Shown here: positions 17,310-25,463 of the stretch, in pieces
Layout of the letters: each line of letters opens with the position of its first letter
Position numbering within the stretch: position 1 is the stretch's first letter
DNA from: Spongiibacteraceae bacterium UBA5047
GTDB lineage: Bacteria > Pseudomonadota > Gammaproteobacteria > Pseudomonadales > Spongiibacteraceae
Assembly: GCA_002415025.1 (NCBI GenBank)
Contig: DIBR01000071.1
Coordinates: forward strand, 1-53,633
Length of the DNA stretch: 53,633 nt
Reading direction: 5' to 3'
Position numbers and translations under genes: made by a program
The notes under the pieces: generated by a model
What the model saw: the letters and a program-made list of their open reading frames with translations, nothing else
What the model was told of the DNA's origin: nothing
The model's database searches: none

Positions 17310-18230
17310 TTACTCCAGTAACAGCTCGCGAAGTCTGCTGCGTTCAGCTTCGCCCAGCCCCAGGCCTGAGCTGAGGTAGTTGTCGAGACTGCCGTAGTGC
17401 TCGTCGATAGCGGCAAAGGCTTCGTTGAGATAGCGCTCATCGACAGCGAACAATGCGCGTATTGCTTCGTCATTGGCGCGAAACAGACTGCCGGCTTTGA
17501 TCAGCATGACCATCCGGTCAATATACTCGGCGGTATAGAGGTTGGTAGCGAGATAATCCTGCATGACGGTTTCGCGGGGCACGCCAACAGCGCTCAGTAC
17601 CAGAGCAGCGGCGAGGCCGGTACGGTCTTTGCCCGCTGTGCAGTGGAACACGGTCGGATAATTGTCAGCCTGTAATAGTTCCTGCATATATTCCCGGTAG
17701 ACCGGCGTAAAATCTTCCACCATTTGCCGGTTGGCGCTAATCAGGAGTTGGCCCATTTCCGCAGCCGTGGCATCACTGGCGACAATGCGGTCTTTGACCT
17801 GCTCAATGGCGGCGGCCTCAATAGCGATAGGTTTGTTGACGATAGCGATTGAAGAGTCTGGCGCTATACGGTTGGGTTCTTCGCCGCGCTCCAGCTCGGA
17901 GCGAAAGTCGACAATTCTGCGAATGCCCAGCCGCTCAAGGTACTGCTCGTCGGTTTCACTCAAATCCGAGAGCTTATCGGAGCGATAAAGCATGCCCCAG
18001 CGCAGCGTCTTGCCGTCAGCGCTTGTGTATCCGCCCAGGTCGCGGAAATTATGTGCGCCGTCAAAAGGCAGGTTTCTGATCGAGTCGCCTTGTTCTGCTG
18101 CCATGCTGGCCGGAACTGGTCGGGCTTCGAGCGGAATACTGCGTGAGCAGGCGCTCAGGCCAAAACTGATAACGACTATCGCCAGAAAAGTGACGCTGGC
18201 GAGCGGGCGACGGGAGGTTTGGAAGGGCAT
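17310..18230 (-). CDS. Exported lipoprotein tyrosine phosphatase (Y_phosphatase3 type)
   Basis: A 306-residue protein with a signal peptide ending in FGLSAC (lipid-anchored C28), so it should act in the periplasm or at the cell surface. The phosphatase domain shows NFRDLGGYTSADGKTLRWG, RSDKLSDL, IVDFRSELERGEEPN and the active-site loop FHCTAGKDRTG with nucleophile C197 and R203. This matches the tyrosine/lipid phosphatase group of LipA and MptpB, some of which also act on phosphoinositides. The start at ATG 18230 gives a proper signal peptide; the open frame continues upstream to 18374 but overlaps the AraC gene. The next gene, 84 bases on, is another tyrosine phosphatase of a different fold. 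Confidence 0.88.
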   Translation of the reverse strand: MPFQTSRRPLASVTFLAIVVISFGLSACSRSIPLEARPVPASMAAEQGDSIRNLPFDGAHNFRDLGGYTSADGKTLRWGMLYRSDKLSDLSETDEQYLERLGIRRIVDFRSELERGEEPNRIAPDSSIAIVNKPIAIEAAAIEQVKDRIVASDATAAEMGQLLISANRQMVEDFTPVYREYMQELLQADNYPTVFHCTAGKDRTGLAAALVLSAVGVPRETVMQDYLATNLYTAEYIDRMVMLIKAGSLFRANDEAIRALFAVDERYLNEAFAAIDEHYGSLDNYLSSGLGLGEAERSRLRELLLE

Positions 18231-18324
18231 AGAGCTTCTCTGTAAGGGGCTATTGGACGCGTTGCAATTGTAAGACAGCTGGCCTCGCGGCGTTATTACA
18301 GGCTGGTAAGACCGCAGGCAACAA

Positions 18325-19419
18325 TCAGGTTTCTTTGCGAGATGTCTGCTTTTTACGGCTGATGCGGTATTCACCGGGCGTCATGCCGGTCCATTTTTTA
18401 AAAGAGCGATGAAAGGCACTTGGCTCATCAAAGCCGAGCAGGGCCGACACCGCGTTGATCTTCAATTCTGGCTGGTTCAGCCACCGTATGGCGTGTTCCC
18501 TACGCAGGTTGTCCTTGAATTCCTGATAGGTAGTGTCGTAATCCTTGAGTCGCCGTCGCAGTGTTCTAACCGACATATTCAGTTGTTCGGCCATGGTGAC
18601 GACGCTGGGAAAGTCCCGGCTCAAATCATTGCCAACAATGCGCTTCATCTGCGCCAATAGCGACGTGTCTTCGTCGTCGGTCGACACCATAAGATAGTAG
18701 GGCGCATTGCGCAAAAATTCGCGAAGGGAATCTTCGGTATGCACCAGCGGGCAGTCGAGGTAGTGCTCGGGCATCACGAAGGCGTTTTCGAGCTGGTCGT
18801 AATAAATATCACAACCCAGAATCTGTTCGAAATAACTGGCGTCTGCAGGCTCGGGGCCTTTGAGACGAACTTCAAACATCTGGATATGGCGGCCAATGAG
18901 CCAACTGCAAAAGCGGCGCCAGATTGCCATGGCATGTACTACGGTGTCGTTGTCCTGACAGGGACTGTCTTCAAGCAGGTAGGTTGTGCTGAAGGTGTAC
19001 GTCGCCCGACCGCTGCCCGTGCGTTTGATCGGGCGTGGACTCACTGGCGACAAGCCGGTGATATTGCGACAGAAAGACATGAACTCAGCGGCCCTTTTCA
19101 GGGCGCTTTCCAGCGTGGTGCAATGAATAATACACATGCACATCATGCGGAACGTGCCCGTGGGCGTAGGCCGCTGCAGGTTCAAACCAAAGGATTCATC
19201 TTGCAGAAGCCACATAACGCGGCTGTAAATCAGCGTGTAGTAGCGGGCGTCAAGCAGGCTCTCGGGGTCGGCGGCCGGATCCAGCGGATTTTGCGGCAGA
19301 TTCAGGGAGCTTAGCAGGGTAGAGGGGTCGTAGCCCTGAGCCTCAGCCACTCTCAACATGCTGCGCGCATATTTAAGCGGTACATAATCATTACGGTGAG
19401 CTGAGGGTTTCAATGGCAT
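18325..19419 (-). CDS. AraC-family transcriptional regulator
   Basis: A 364-residue regulator. The N-terminal domain (about 20-220) is of the type found in OruR/ArgR-like AraC proteins from Pseudomonas. The C-terminal double helix-turn-helix (about 265-355) shows SVRTLRRRLKDYDTTYQEF and GFDEPSAFHRSFKKWTGMTP. The inducer is unknown. It is flanked on the same strand by the ABC transporter upstream and the lipoprotein phosphatase downstream. Regulation of the phosphatase/LLM genes or the transporter is possible but not shown. The 59-base gap before it could hold a promoter. Confidence 0.9.
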   Translation of the reverse strand: MPLKPSAHRNDYVPLKYARSMLRVAEAQGYDPSTLLSSLNLPQNPLDPAADPESLLDARYYTLIYSRVMWLLQDESFGLNLQRPTPTGTFRMMCMCIIHCTTLESALKRAAEFMSFCRNITGLSPVSPRPIKRTGSGRATYTFSTTYLLEDSPCQDNDTVVHAMAIWRRFCSWLIGRHIQMFEVRLKGPEPADASYFEQILGCDIYYDQLENAFVMPEHYLDCPLVHTEDSLREFLRNAPYYLMVSTDDEDTSLLAQMKRIVGNDLSRDFPSVVTMAEQLNMSVRTLRRRLKDYDTTYQEFKDNLRREHAIRWLNQPELKINAVSALLGFDEPSAFHRSFKKWTGMTPGEYRISRKKQTSRKET

Positions 19420-19478
19420 CGTCGATGACTACAGGAATGAAAAGCGGGTAAAGATTACCATTTTAGGCCACCGGTGTG

Positions 19479-20504
19479 CTACGTGCTGGCGGAAAAGCCG
19501 GGCTCGGGGAAATGGCAGGCCGCAAAGCGCTGCCCGGAATCGCCTGACATGCCGATCAATTCCGGCTCTTGTTCGCGGCAAAGTGCTTGCGCACGCGGGC
19601 AGCGCGGGGCGAAAGCACAGGCCGTTTGAATTGACGTCTCCACGGCGCCGACTTCGCCGCGAGCGAGGTCGGCGGCCATCCAGTCGTGACCAAGCTGCGG
19701 TACCGAGTTCAGGAGCGCGCGGGTGTACGGATGAGCGGGTTTATCGCAGAGCGCCTGTGCGCTTCCTTGCTCCACCAGTTTGCCTTTATACATCACGGCA
19801 ATGCGATCACTGATATGACGCACAACTGACAGGTCGTGCGAGATAAACAGCATGGCCAGCCCCATTTGCTGTTGAATTTTAAGCAGCAAATTAATGATCT
19901 GGGCCTGTACAGATACATCCAGTGCAGACACCGCTTCGTCGCATATCAGCAGCTCCGGTTCCAGCGCGATGGCGCGGGCTATGCCGATGCGCTGACGCTG
20001 ACCGCCGGAAAATTCATGGGGATATTTGTTCAGGGCATCCTGACCAAGGCCAACCAGTTCAAGCAGGGCGTCGAGTTTTTGGCGCCGCTCATGTCGGGCG
20101 CCATAGCCGTGAACGATAAAGGGTTCTTCGAGTATGGTTTCTATTGTATGGCGGGGATTCAAGGATTCGTAAGGGTCCTGAAAAACCATTTGCAGCCTGG
20201 CGCGCAATGGCCGTAGTTCGGCCTGCGAGAGCTCGGCGATATTCTGCCGGCTGCCATCATTGCCGGAGAACAGGATGTCACCGGCAGTTGGATTGTGCAG
20301 CTTCAGCAGGGCCTTGCCGAGACTGCTTTTGCCACAACCGGACTCGCCAACCAGCCCAAGGGTTTCTCCGCGATTCAGGGTAAAGCTGACGCCGTCGACG
20401 GCGCGGATCACCGAGCGGTGCTGTTTAAATACGCCATAGCGCTGCGTGAAATGTAATTTCAGGTCGCTTACGGTGAGCAGGGCTTCAGGGGATTGATCAG
20501 GCAT
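19479..20504 (-). CDS. Peptide ABC transporter ATPase, OppF/DppF type
   Basis: A 341-residue ATP-binding subunit. Walker A is GESGCGKSSLGKAL, the signature is FSGGQRQRIGIARAI and Walker B is LLICDEAVSALD. The C-terminal oligopeptide-family extension (HPYTRALLNSVPQLG, then CAFAPRCPRAQALC) carries the cysteines typical of OppD/OppF proteins, some of which hold an Fe-S cluster. ATG 20504 overlaps the stop of the preceding ATPase gene by eight bases; an upstream in-frame ATG at 20573 lies inside that gene. It is the last gene of the five-gene importer. In E. coli the two ATPase halves are fused as YejF; here they are separate genes. Confidence 0.93.
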   Translation of the reverse strand: MPDQSPEALLTVSDLKLHFTQRYGVFKQHRSVIRAVDGVSFTLNRGETLGLVGESGCGKSSLGKALLKLHNPTAGDILFSGNDGSRQNIAELSQAELRPLRARLQMVFQDPYESLNPRHTIETILEEPFIVHGYGARHERRQKLDALLELVGLGQDALNKYPHEFSGGQRQRIGIARAIALEPELLICDEAVSALDVSVQAQIINLLLKIQQQMGLAMLFISHDLSVVRHISDRIAVMYKGKLVEQGSAQALCDKPAHPYTRALLNSVPQLGHDWMAADLARGEVGAVETSIQTACAFAPRCPRAQALCREQEPELIGMSGDSGQRFAACHFPEPGFSAST

Positions 20505-21495
20505 TGTGGCCGCCGTCGATGATGTCCTGCCAGCGTATACAGCGCACACCGTGGTCAGCGTTGGTGTTGGCAAGCGTTATGGATTGATTGCAAATGTCGC
20601 GCGCATGCTGACAGCGGTTCTTGAAGCGGCAGCCATCGCCATAATCCTGTGGTCTGGCTACCGCGCCCGAAATAGTCGGCAGCTCGGTTTTATGCGGCAC
20701 CTGCGCACTCGGAGTCGAGGCGAGCAGCGCGCGGGTATAGGGGTGGCGTGGCTGTGCGAACAGTTCAGCAGTAGGCGCGGTTTCAACAATCTGGCCTGCA
20801 TACATAACAGCCACCCGATCGCTGATTTGCGATACCAGGGCCAGATCGTGGGTGATAAAGAGAAGGGCCATACCGTACTGTGCTTGCAGGTTTTTAATCA
20901 GCTGGAGAATTTGCGCCTGAACGGTGACATCCAGTGCGGTTGTGGGTTCATCGGCTATCAGCAGGGCCGGTTCGCAGGCCAGCGCGATGGCTATCATCAC
21001 GCGCTGGCGCATTCCCCCCGACAGTTCATGGGGGTAACTGTCGCGACGCAATTCGGCCTGGGGAATACCAACCGCATTGAGTAAATCCAATACTTTGCGG
21101 TTAAGGGCGGCGCTGTTGTTGGCAAAGCGTTTGTGGATCAGCAGCACTTCGGCAATTTGATGGCCAATGCGGTGCACCGGGTTCAGCGCGGTCATCGGGT
21201 CCTGAAAGATCATGCCGATACGGTTGCCACGCAAATGGGCAATCTCTGCATTCGACAGCTGTCGCAGATCGCGCCCTTCAAACAGGAGCTTGCCGCTCCC
21301 GATAAAGCTGTCGGGCCTGGGTAACAAGCCGCTAATTGATAGTGCCGTCATACTTTTACCGCTGCCAGACTCTCCCACCAGTCCGACCGTTTCTCCGGCG
21401 GCAATGCGCAGGCTGACATCGTCAACCACGGTAAGCGTTTCATGCTCACCGCGAATGTGTGTGCTGAGGTTGTGAACATCGAGTAGGGGCTTCAT
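20497..21495 (-). CDS. Peptide ABC transporter ATPase, OppD/DppD type
   Basis: A 332-residue ATP-binding subunit with Walker A GESGSGKSMTALSI, signature LSGGMRQRVMIAIAL, Walker B LLIADEPTTALD, and the family C-terminal extension HPYTRALLAS and CRFKNRCQHARDIC. It pairs with the following OppF-type subunit to energise the two permeases. Its start overlaps the stop of the binding-protein gene by four bases (ATGA), so translation is coupled. Together with its partner it corresponds to the two halves of E. coli YejF. Confidence 0.93.
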   Translation of the reverse strand: MKPLLDVHNLSTHIRGEHETLTVVDDVSLRIAAGETVGLVGESGSGKSMTALSISGLLPRPDSFIGSGKLLFEGRDLRQLSNAEIAHLRGNRIGMIFQDPMTALNPVHRIGHQIAEVLLIHKRFANNSAALNRKVLDLLNAVGIPQAELRRDSYPHELSGGMRQRVMIAIALACEPALLIADEPTTALDVTVQAQILQLIKNLQAQYGMALLFITHDLALVSQISDRVAVMYAGQIVETAPTAELFAQPRHPYTRALLASTPSAQVPHKTELPTISGAVARPQDYGDGCRFKNRCQHARDICNQSITLANTNADHGVRCIRWQDIIDGGHNA

Positions 21496-23285
21496 CGGCG
21501 CCAGCTCTCATCGATGATCAGCAAGGGGTCCATCGATTCGTTGTCTGATTTCATTTCCAGTATGGCCTTTTTGCGCTCCTGGTCTATCCAGAACAGGCCG
21601 CCGGTGCTGCCCATGCTGTCTATAACACTGCTGCTGGTTCGCGTGGCGAAATGTTCCGGTAGTTGCAGCCAGCGCCAGTAGGCCTCGCGGGTGTAAGGTA
21701 CTTTAAACGTGGGAATGTAAGAACCCTGTGCGTGAATCATTTCCTGCAGCTCGTGGGCCAGCGCAACGCGGGTGGGTTTGTCCTGCGCGGCGCGGTAGGC
21801 CTCTATCTTGCTGTCAATCCCGGCGTTGTCAGTGTTGGTGATGTTGTTGGTTTGGGGCTTGTGCGCGTTCACCGAGTGATAGAATTCCCAAAACACCGGT
21901 GACAAACCGCCGCCTGACCAGCCCATCCACGCGATTTGATGCTTCTTTTCCAAAATTTGCTTGAATGCGGTGGAAGCATCCAGCAACTGCAACTGGAAAT
22001 CGATGCCGGCTTTGAGTGCTTCGCGCTGCAGTATCACCAGCCGGTCGTTGTGGCTGCTGCTCATATAGGTGATGCGAAGGCTCAGTGCCTTTCCGTCCTT
22101 CTGGCGAATGCCACGACGATCGCGTTCGGTCCATCCGGCTTCATCAAGAAGCTCGTTGGCCTTCTCAAGATCAAAACTGCGCGCGAGCACTGCAGGATTG
22201 GTGTAATCCCCGTAGCCTTCATACTGGGAGTTAAGGCGCTCGTAGTCGCCGCGCAGAACGGTGTCGATGATTTTCTGGATGTTGCTGGCGTGGGCAATGG
22301 CATAGCGCACGCGCTTGTCAGCCAGAAGAGGGTCGCTTTCATTCAGAAACATGCCCTGCGAGGGCTGCGGAACGTCATTGTAGAATTTAATTTTCGCCGC
22401 CCAGCCGCGATCATATATTTCGCCCTGCGCTTTCTTGTGCCAGAACACCGGTGCGACAAGCCCGAAACTGTCCAGGTCGCCCTTGGCGAAATACTGATAG
22501 GCCAGATTGATATCGCGAATGACCTTGACCCTCACATGGTCAGGGTTAAAGCGATGCTTGAGATAGCGTTTGTTGTTGCCCCACCAGTTCGCCTTGCGAT
22601 CAAACTCAACGTATTTGCCTTTGCGCAATTCTGCTATCTGGTAGGGCCCGGTATTGGGTTCGATTTCCCAATTGAAATTCCGTACCCACTGGCTGTCGAG
22701 TTGGTGGAAGTGTTCGGGAGTTGGTCGCAGGCCGTATTCAAATAGAAGTTCATCGCGTGGTTTGGGCACCGCGCCTGTCACTGCGATGGTGTAGTCATCG
22801 TATTTGCGTACATCCACGATCACGTTGCTGTAATAGTTGTTGTACCAGGGCGCGACAATATGCTCCGAGCGCATGAATTTGATGGTAAAGAGGTAGTCAT
22901 CGGCAGTCACGGCGCTGCCATCTGACCAGCGCACATCAGGGTCGAGCTTGTAGTACACGGTTTTACCGTCGGGATCGAAAGCCCAATGGCTGGCAAGCAT
23001 CGGAATAGGATTCAGCGTGTCAGGGTGTATATCAACCAGCGCGAGGGCATTGGCGCGCAAATAACCGGCAAAGCTACCGTTGGAATCCGGCCCAACCAGT
23101 CGCAGGGTGAGAGGGAAGGTGGTGATAAAACTGCGAAATCGACCGCCACGCTTGGCCTCGGGTGAGGCAAATACCGGGTCGTCCAGGTTGGTTTTCCAGT
23201 CGAGATTTGCCGGCAGTGTTTCGGGAGCCGCCCATAGCGACGCAGACAGGAAAGCAGCCAGAACAATAAAAAGAAGCTTATTCAT
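21492..23285 (-). CDS. yejA: Periplasmic peptide-binding protein, YejA-like
   Basis: A 597-residue solute-binding protein of the SBP_bac_5 family with a signal peptide MNKLLFIVLAAFLSASLWA. Features typical of the YejA branch are LDWKTNLDDPVFASPEAKRG near the N-terminus, a KYVEFDRKANWWG segment and WIDQERKKAILEM at the end. YejA proteins bind peptides; in some alphaproteobacteria the YejBEF system with its binding protein takes up muropeptides, and in E. coli it serves microcin C uptake. ATG 23285 was chosen because it starts the signal peptide, although the frame is open to 23345 inside the preceding permease gene. The gene lies between the permeases and the ATPases, a rearranged order compared with yejABEF. 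Confidence 0.9.
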   Translation of the reverse strand: MNKLLFIVLAAFLSASLWAAPETLPANLDWKTNLDDPVFASPEAKRGGRFRSFITTFPLTLRLVGPDSNGSFAGYLRANALALVDIHPDTLNPIPMLASHWAFDPDGKTVYYKLDPDVRWSDGSAVTADDYLFTIKFMRSEHIVAPWYNNYYSNVIVDVRKYDDYTIAVTGAVPKPRDELLFEYGLRPTPEHFHQLDSQWVRNFNWEIEPNTGPYQIAELRKGKYVEFDRKANWWGNNKRYLKHRFNPDHVRVKVIRDINLAYQYFAKGDLDSFGLVAPVFWHKKAQGEIYDRGWAAKIKFYNDVPQPSQGMFLNESDPLLADKRVRYAIAHASNIQKIIDTVLRGDYERLNSQYEGYGDYTNPAVLARSFDLEKANELLDEAGWTERDRRGIRQKDGKALSLRITYMSSSHNDRLVILQREALKAGIDFQLQLLDASTAFKQILEKKHQIAWMGWSGGGLSPVFWEFYHSVNAHKPQTNNITNTDNAGIDSKIEAYRAAQDKPTRVALAHELQEMIHAQGSYIPTFKVPYTREAYWRWLQLPEHFATRTSSSVIDSMGSTGGLFWIDQERKKAILEMKSDNESMDPLLIIDESWRR

Positions 23286-24321
23286 AATAACTAAATTTGC
23301 GCGGATCAAAGGCTTCACGAATGGCTTCACCGATGTAAGTGACAAGCATCAGTATCAGCGTCATGGCGCCGACGACCGACAACACCATCCACAGGGAGTC
23401 GAGGTTTTCGGTGCCCTGTTTTAACAGTTCACCCCAGCTGGGGGTGGGCGGCGGCAGGCCGAAGCCCAGATAATCGAGCGCGGTCAGCGAGGTAATGCCG
23501 CCTGCAACTGAAAACGGTACGAAGGTGATCAGGGTGGAGACGCTGTTGGGCAGGATATGTTTAAACACAATGCGGGTGTTGGAGGCGCCGATGGCGCGCG
23601 CCGCCATCACGTATTCGCGTGCGGCTTCCTTGTAGGTAGCGGTGCGCATATACCAGGTGATAGAGGTCCAGCCAAAAAACACCATAATCATCACCAGCGT
23701 CCAGAAGCCCGGCTGGATGATGGAGGCGACTATCATAATGACGTATAGAAAGGGGATGTTGGACCAGATTTCGATCAGGCGCTGAAACACCAGATCAAAG
23801 GCGCCACCCCAGTAGCCCATGAGGCAGCCAATGCTGACGCCAATCAGGTAGTTGAAAACAAGCAGCAGCAGCGAAAACAACATGGCAATGCGAAAACCGT
23901 AGATGATGCGCGAGAGCACATCGCGACCGCTGGTATCAGTGCCCAGATAATGTTGTTTGGCAAAGGAAGGCGCGTGCGGAGGGAAGTCGCCAACGGCCAG
24001 ATCGGTTTCAAGTGGCCCGTAAGGAATCGGTGGCATAATCACCCGGCCACTGCCACTGCTTTCCAGTGTGAGCTTGAGCGTTTTGTAGTCGGTTTCGTAT
24101 TGATAGTCGAGGCCGAACTGCGTTCCGGGAATGATGGCGCCGTAGGTCGGGAAATGCCACTCGCCTTCGTAAATGACCAACAGGGCGCGTTGGCTTGCGA
24201 TCATTTCAGCGCCGAGACTAAGCACAAACAGGCAGGCGAGTGCGATGGCCGACCAGTAGCCGCGGCGTAACTGTTTGAAGCGATCCAGGCGTTTACGGGT
24301 AACCGGGTTGAGCTTAAGCAT
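23278..24321 (-). CDS. yejE: ABC transporter permease, YejE-like
   Basis: A 347-residue inner-membrane permease. The N-terminal LNPVTRKRLDRFKQLRRGYW leads into the first membrane helix and a large periplasmic loop (about 45-135) characteristic of YejE. The core has about five further helices with the EAA-type motif EYVMAARAIGASNTRIVFKH that contacts an ATPase. It forms the channel with the YejB-like subunit. The start overlaps the YejB stop by one base (TGATG) and its own end overlaps the binding-protein start by eight bases, so the genes are tightly coupled. Confidence 0.93.
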   Translation of the reverse strand: MLKLNPVTRKRLDRFKQLRRGYWSAIALACLFVLSLGAEMIASQRALLVIYEGEWHFPTYGAIIPGTQFGLDYQYETDYKTLKLTLESSGSGRVIMPPIPYGPLETDLAVGDFPPHAPSFAKQHYLGTDTSGRDVLSRIIYGFRIAMLFSLLLLVFNYLIGVSIGCLMGYWGGAFDLVFQRLIEIWSNIPFLYVIMIVASIIQPGFWTLVMIMVFFGWTSITWYMRTATYKEAAREYVMAARAIGASNTRIVFKHILPNSVSTLITFVPFSVAGGITSLTALDYLGFGLPPPTPSWGELLKQGTENLDSLWMVLSVVGAMTLILMLVTYIGEAIREAFDPRKFSYYE

Positions 24322-25352
24322 CAGCGCGCCTCACCGAAGCGGATGCGTGGATCAACCATAGCGACCAGAAAATCCGAGATGATATTGCCGATCAGAAACA
24401 GCAGCGACGTGATGACAAGAATTCCCATCACTACCGGGTAGTCGCGCTCGAGAATGGCCTCGTAACCCAGAAGGCCAATGCCATCGATGTTGAAGATGGT
24501 TTCGATCAGAAAGGAACCACCCATAAAAAAAGCGATATTGCTGCCAAAGGAAGTGGCGATGGGAATCAGACTGTTGCGAAAGGCGTGGCGCCATACCGCA
24601 GTTTTACGCATCAACCCTTTAGCGGCGGCGGTACGCATGTAGTCAGCGGCCTGGTTGTCCATCAGGGCGTTTTTCATCATAAAGGTGGTCAGCGCAAAAC
24701 TGCCCGCCATATAGGCGATTAATGGCAGGGCGCCGTGATAGAAAATATCCTTCAGCTTGCCCCAGGTGTTGAGGTCGTCGTAGTGGTCACTGACAAAACC
24801 ACCGAGAGGGAAAATGTCCCAATGGGCCGCAAACAGTCCCACCAGGGCAATGCCTACCACATAGCTCGGCAGGGCGTAGCCGAGAAAGACAAGCGCTGAC
24901 GAGGCATTGTCGAACAGACTGTTGTGCCCCAAAGCCTTCGCTACGCCGAGTGGAATGCAGATAAGGTAGGTGAGGATCAGCGTTGTCAGTCCGTAGAAAA
25001 TGGAAACGGGAAAGCGCTCTTTGATAATTTGCCAGACTGGGTCCTGATAGCGACTCGACTCGCCCAGATCCAGTGTGATCACCTTGCCCAGCCACAAGGC
25101 GTAGCTCTCTAGTACCGGCTTGTCAAAGCCGTAATAGGCTTCCAGTTGCGCAATTTGGTCGGCGGACAGCGTGCTGCCGCTTTGGGTGTCACGCTGCACC
25201 TTGCCTGCCTGGTCGCCGCTGACCAGCGAGGCGGTCATCATTCGTTCAATGGGCCCACCCGGAACAACGCGTGTTACCGCGAACACCAGCAGGGTAATGC
25301 CGATAAAGGTTGGCACAATGAGCAAAAAGCGACGAATGAAATAGGCTGTCAT
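24321..25352 (-). CDS. yejB: ABC transporter permease, YejB-like
   Basis: A 343-residue inner-membrane permease of the DppB/OppB family, first gene of the five-gene importer. It begins MTAYFIRRFLLIVPTFIGIT, has the periplasmic stretch after VVPGGPIERMM and the ATPase-contact motif YMRTAAAKGLMRKTAVWRHA. The 111 bases separating it from the end of mltD hold no clear terminator, so read-through from mltD is possible. Substrate specificity cannot be read from the permease; short peptides or muropeptides are the likely cargo from the YejA-like partner. Confidence 0.93.
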   Translation of the reverse strand: MTAYFIRRFLLIVPTFIGITLLVFAVTRVVPGGPIERMMTASLVSGDQAGKVQRDTQSGSTLSADQIAQLEAYYGFDKPVLESYALWLGKVITLDLGESSRYQDPVWQIIKERFPVSIFYGLTTLILTYLICIPLGVAKALGHNSLFDNASSALVFLGYALPSYVVGIALVGLFAAHWDIFPLGGFVSDHYDDLNTWGKLKDIFYHGALPLIAYMAGSFALTTFMMKNALMDNQAADYMRTAAAKGLMRKTAVWRHAFRNSLIPIATSFGSNIAFFMGGSFLIETIFNIDGIGLLGYEAILERDYPVVMGILVITSLLFLIGNIISDFLVAMVDPRIRFGEAR

Positions 25353-25463
25353 TCCGGCCGCCTGTAGTGAAGAGCGGGCGTTGCCAAAGAGCGCAAAAAT
25401 GTTCGCAGGGGTTGCCGCATGCAGCCTCAGATGTGTATTTAACGGGTGATAAACCGGCGCAGA

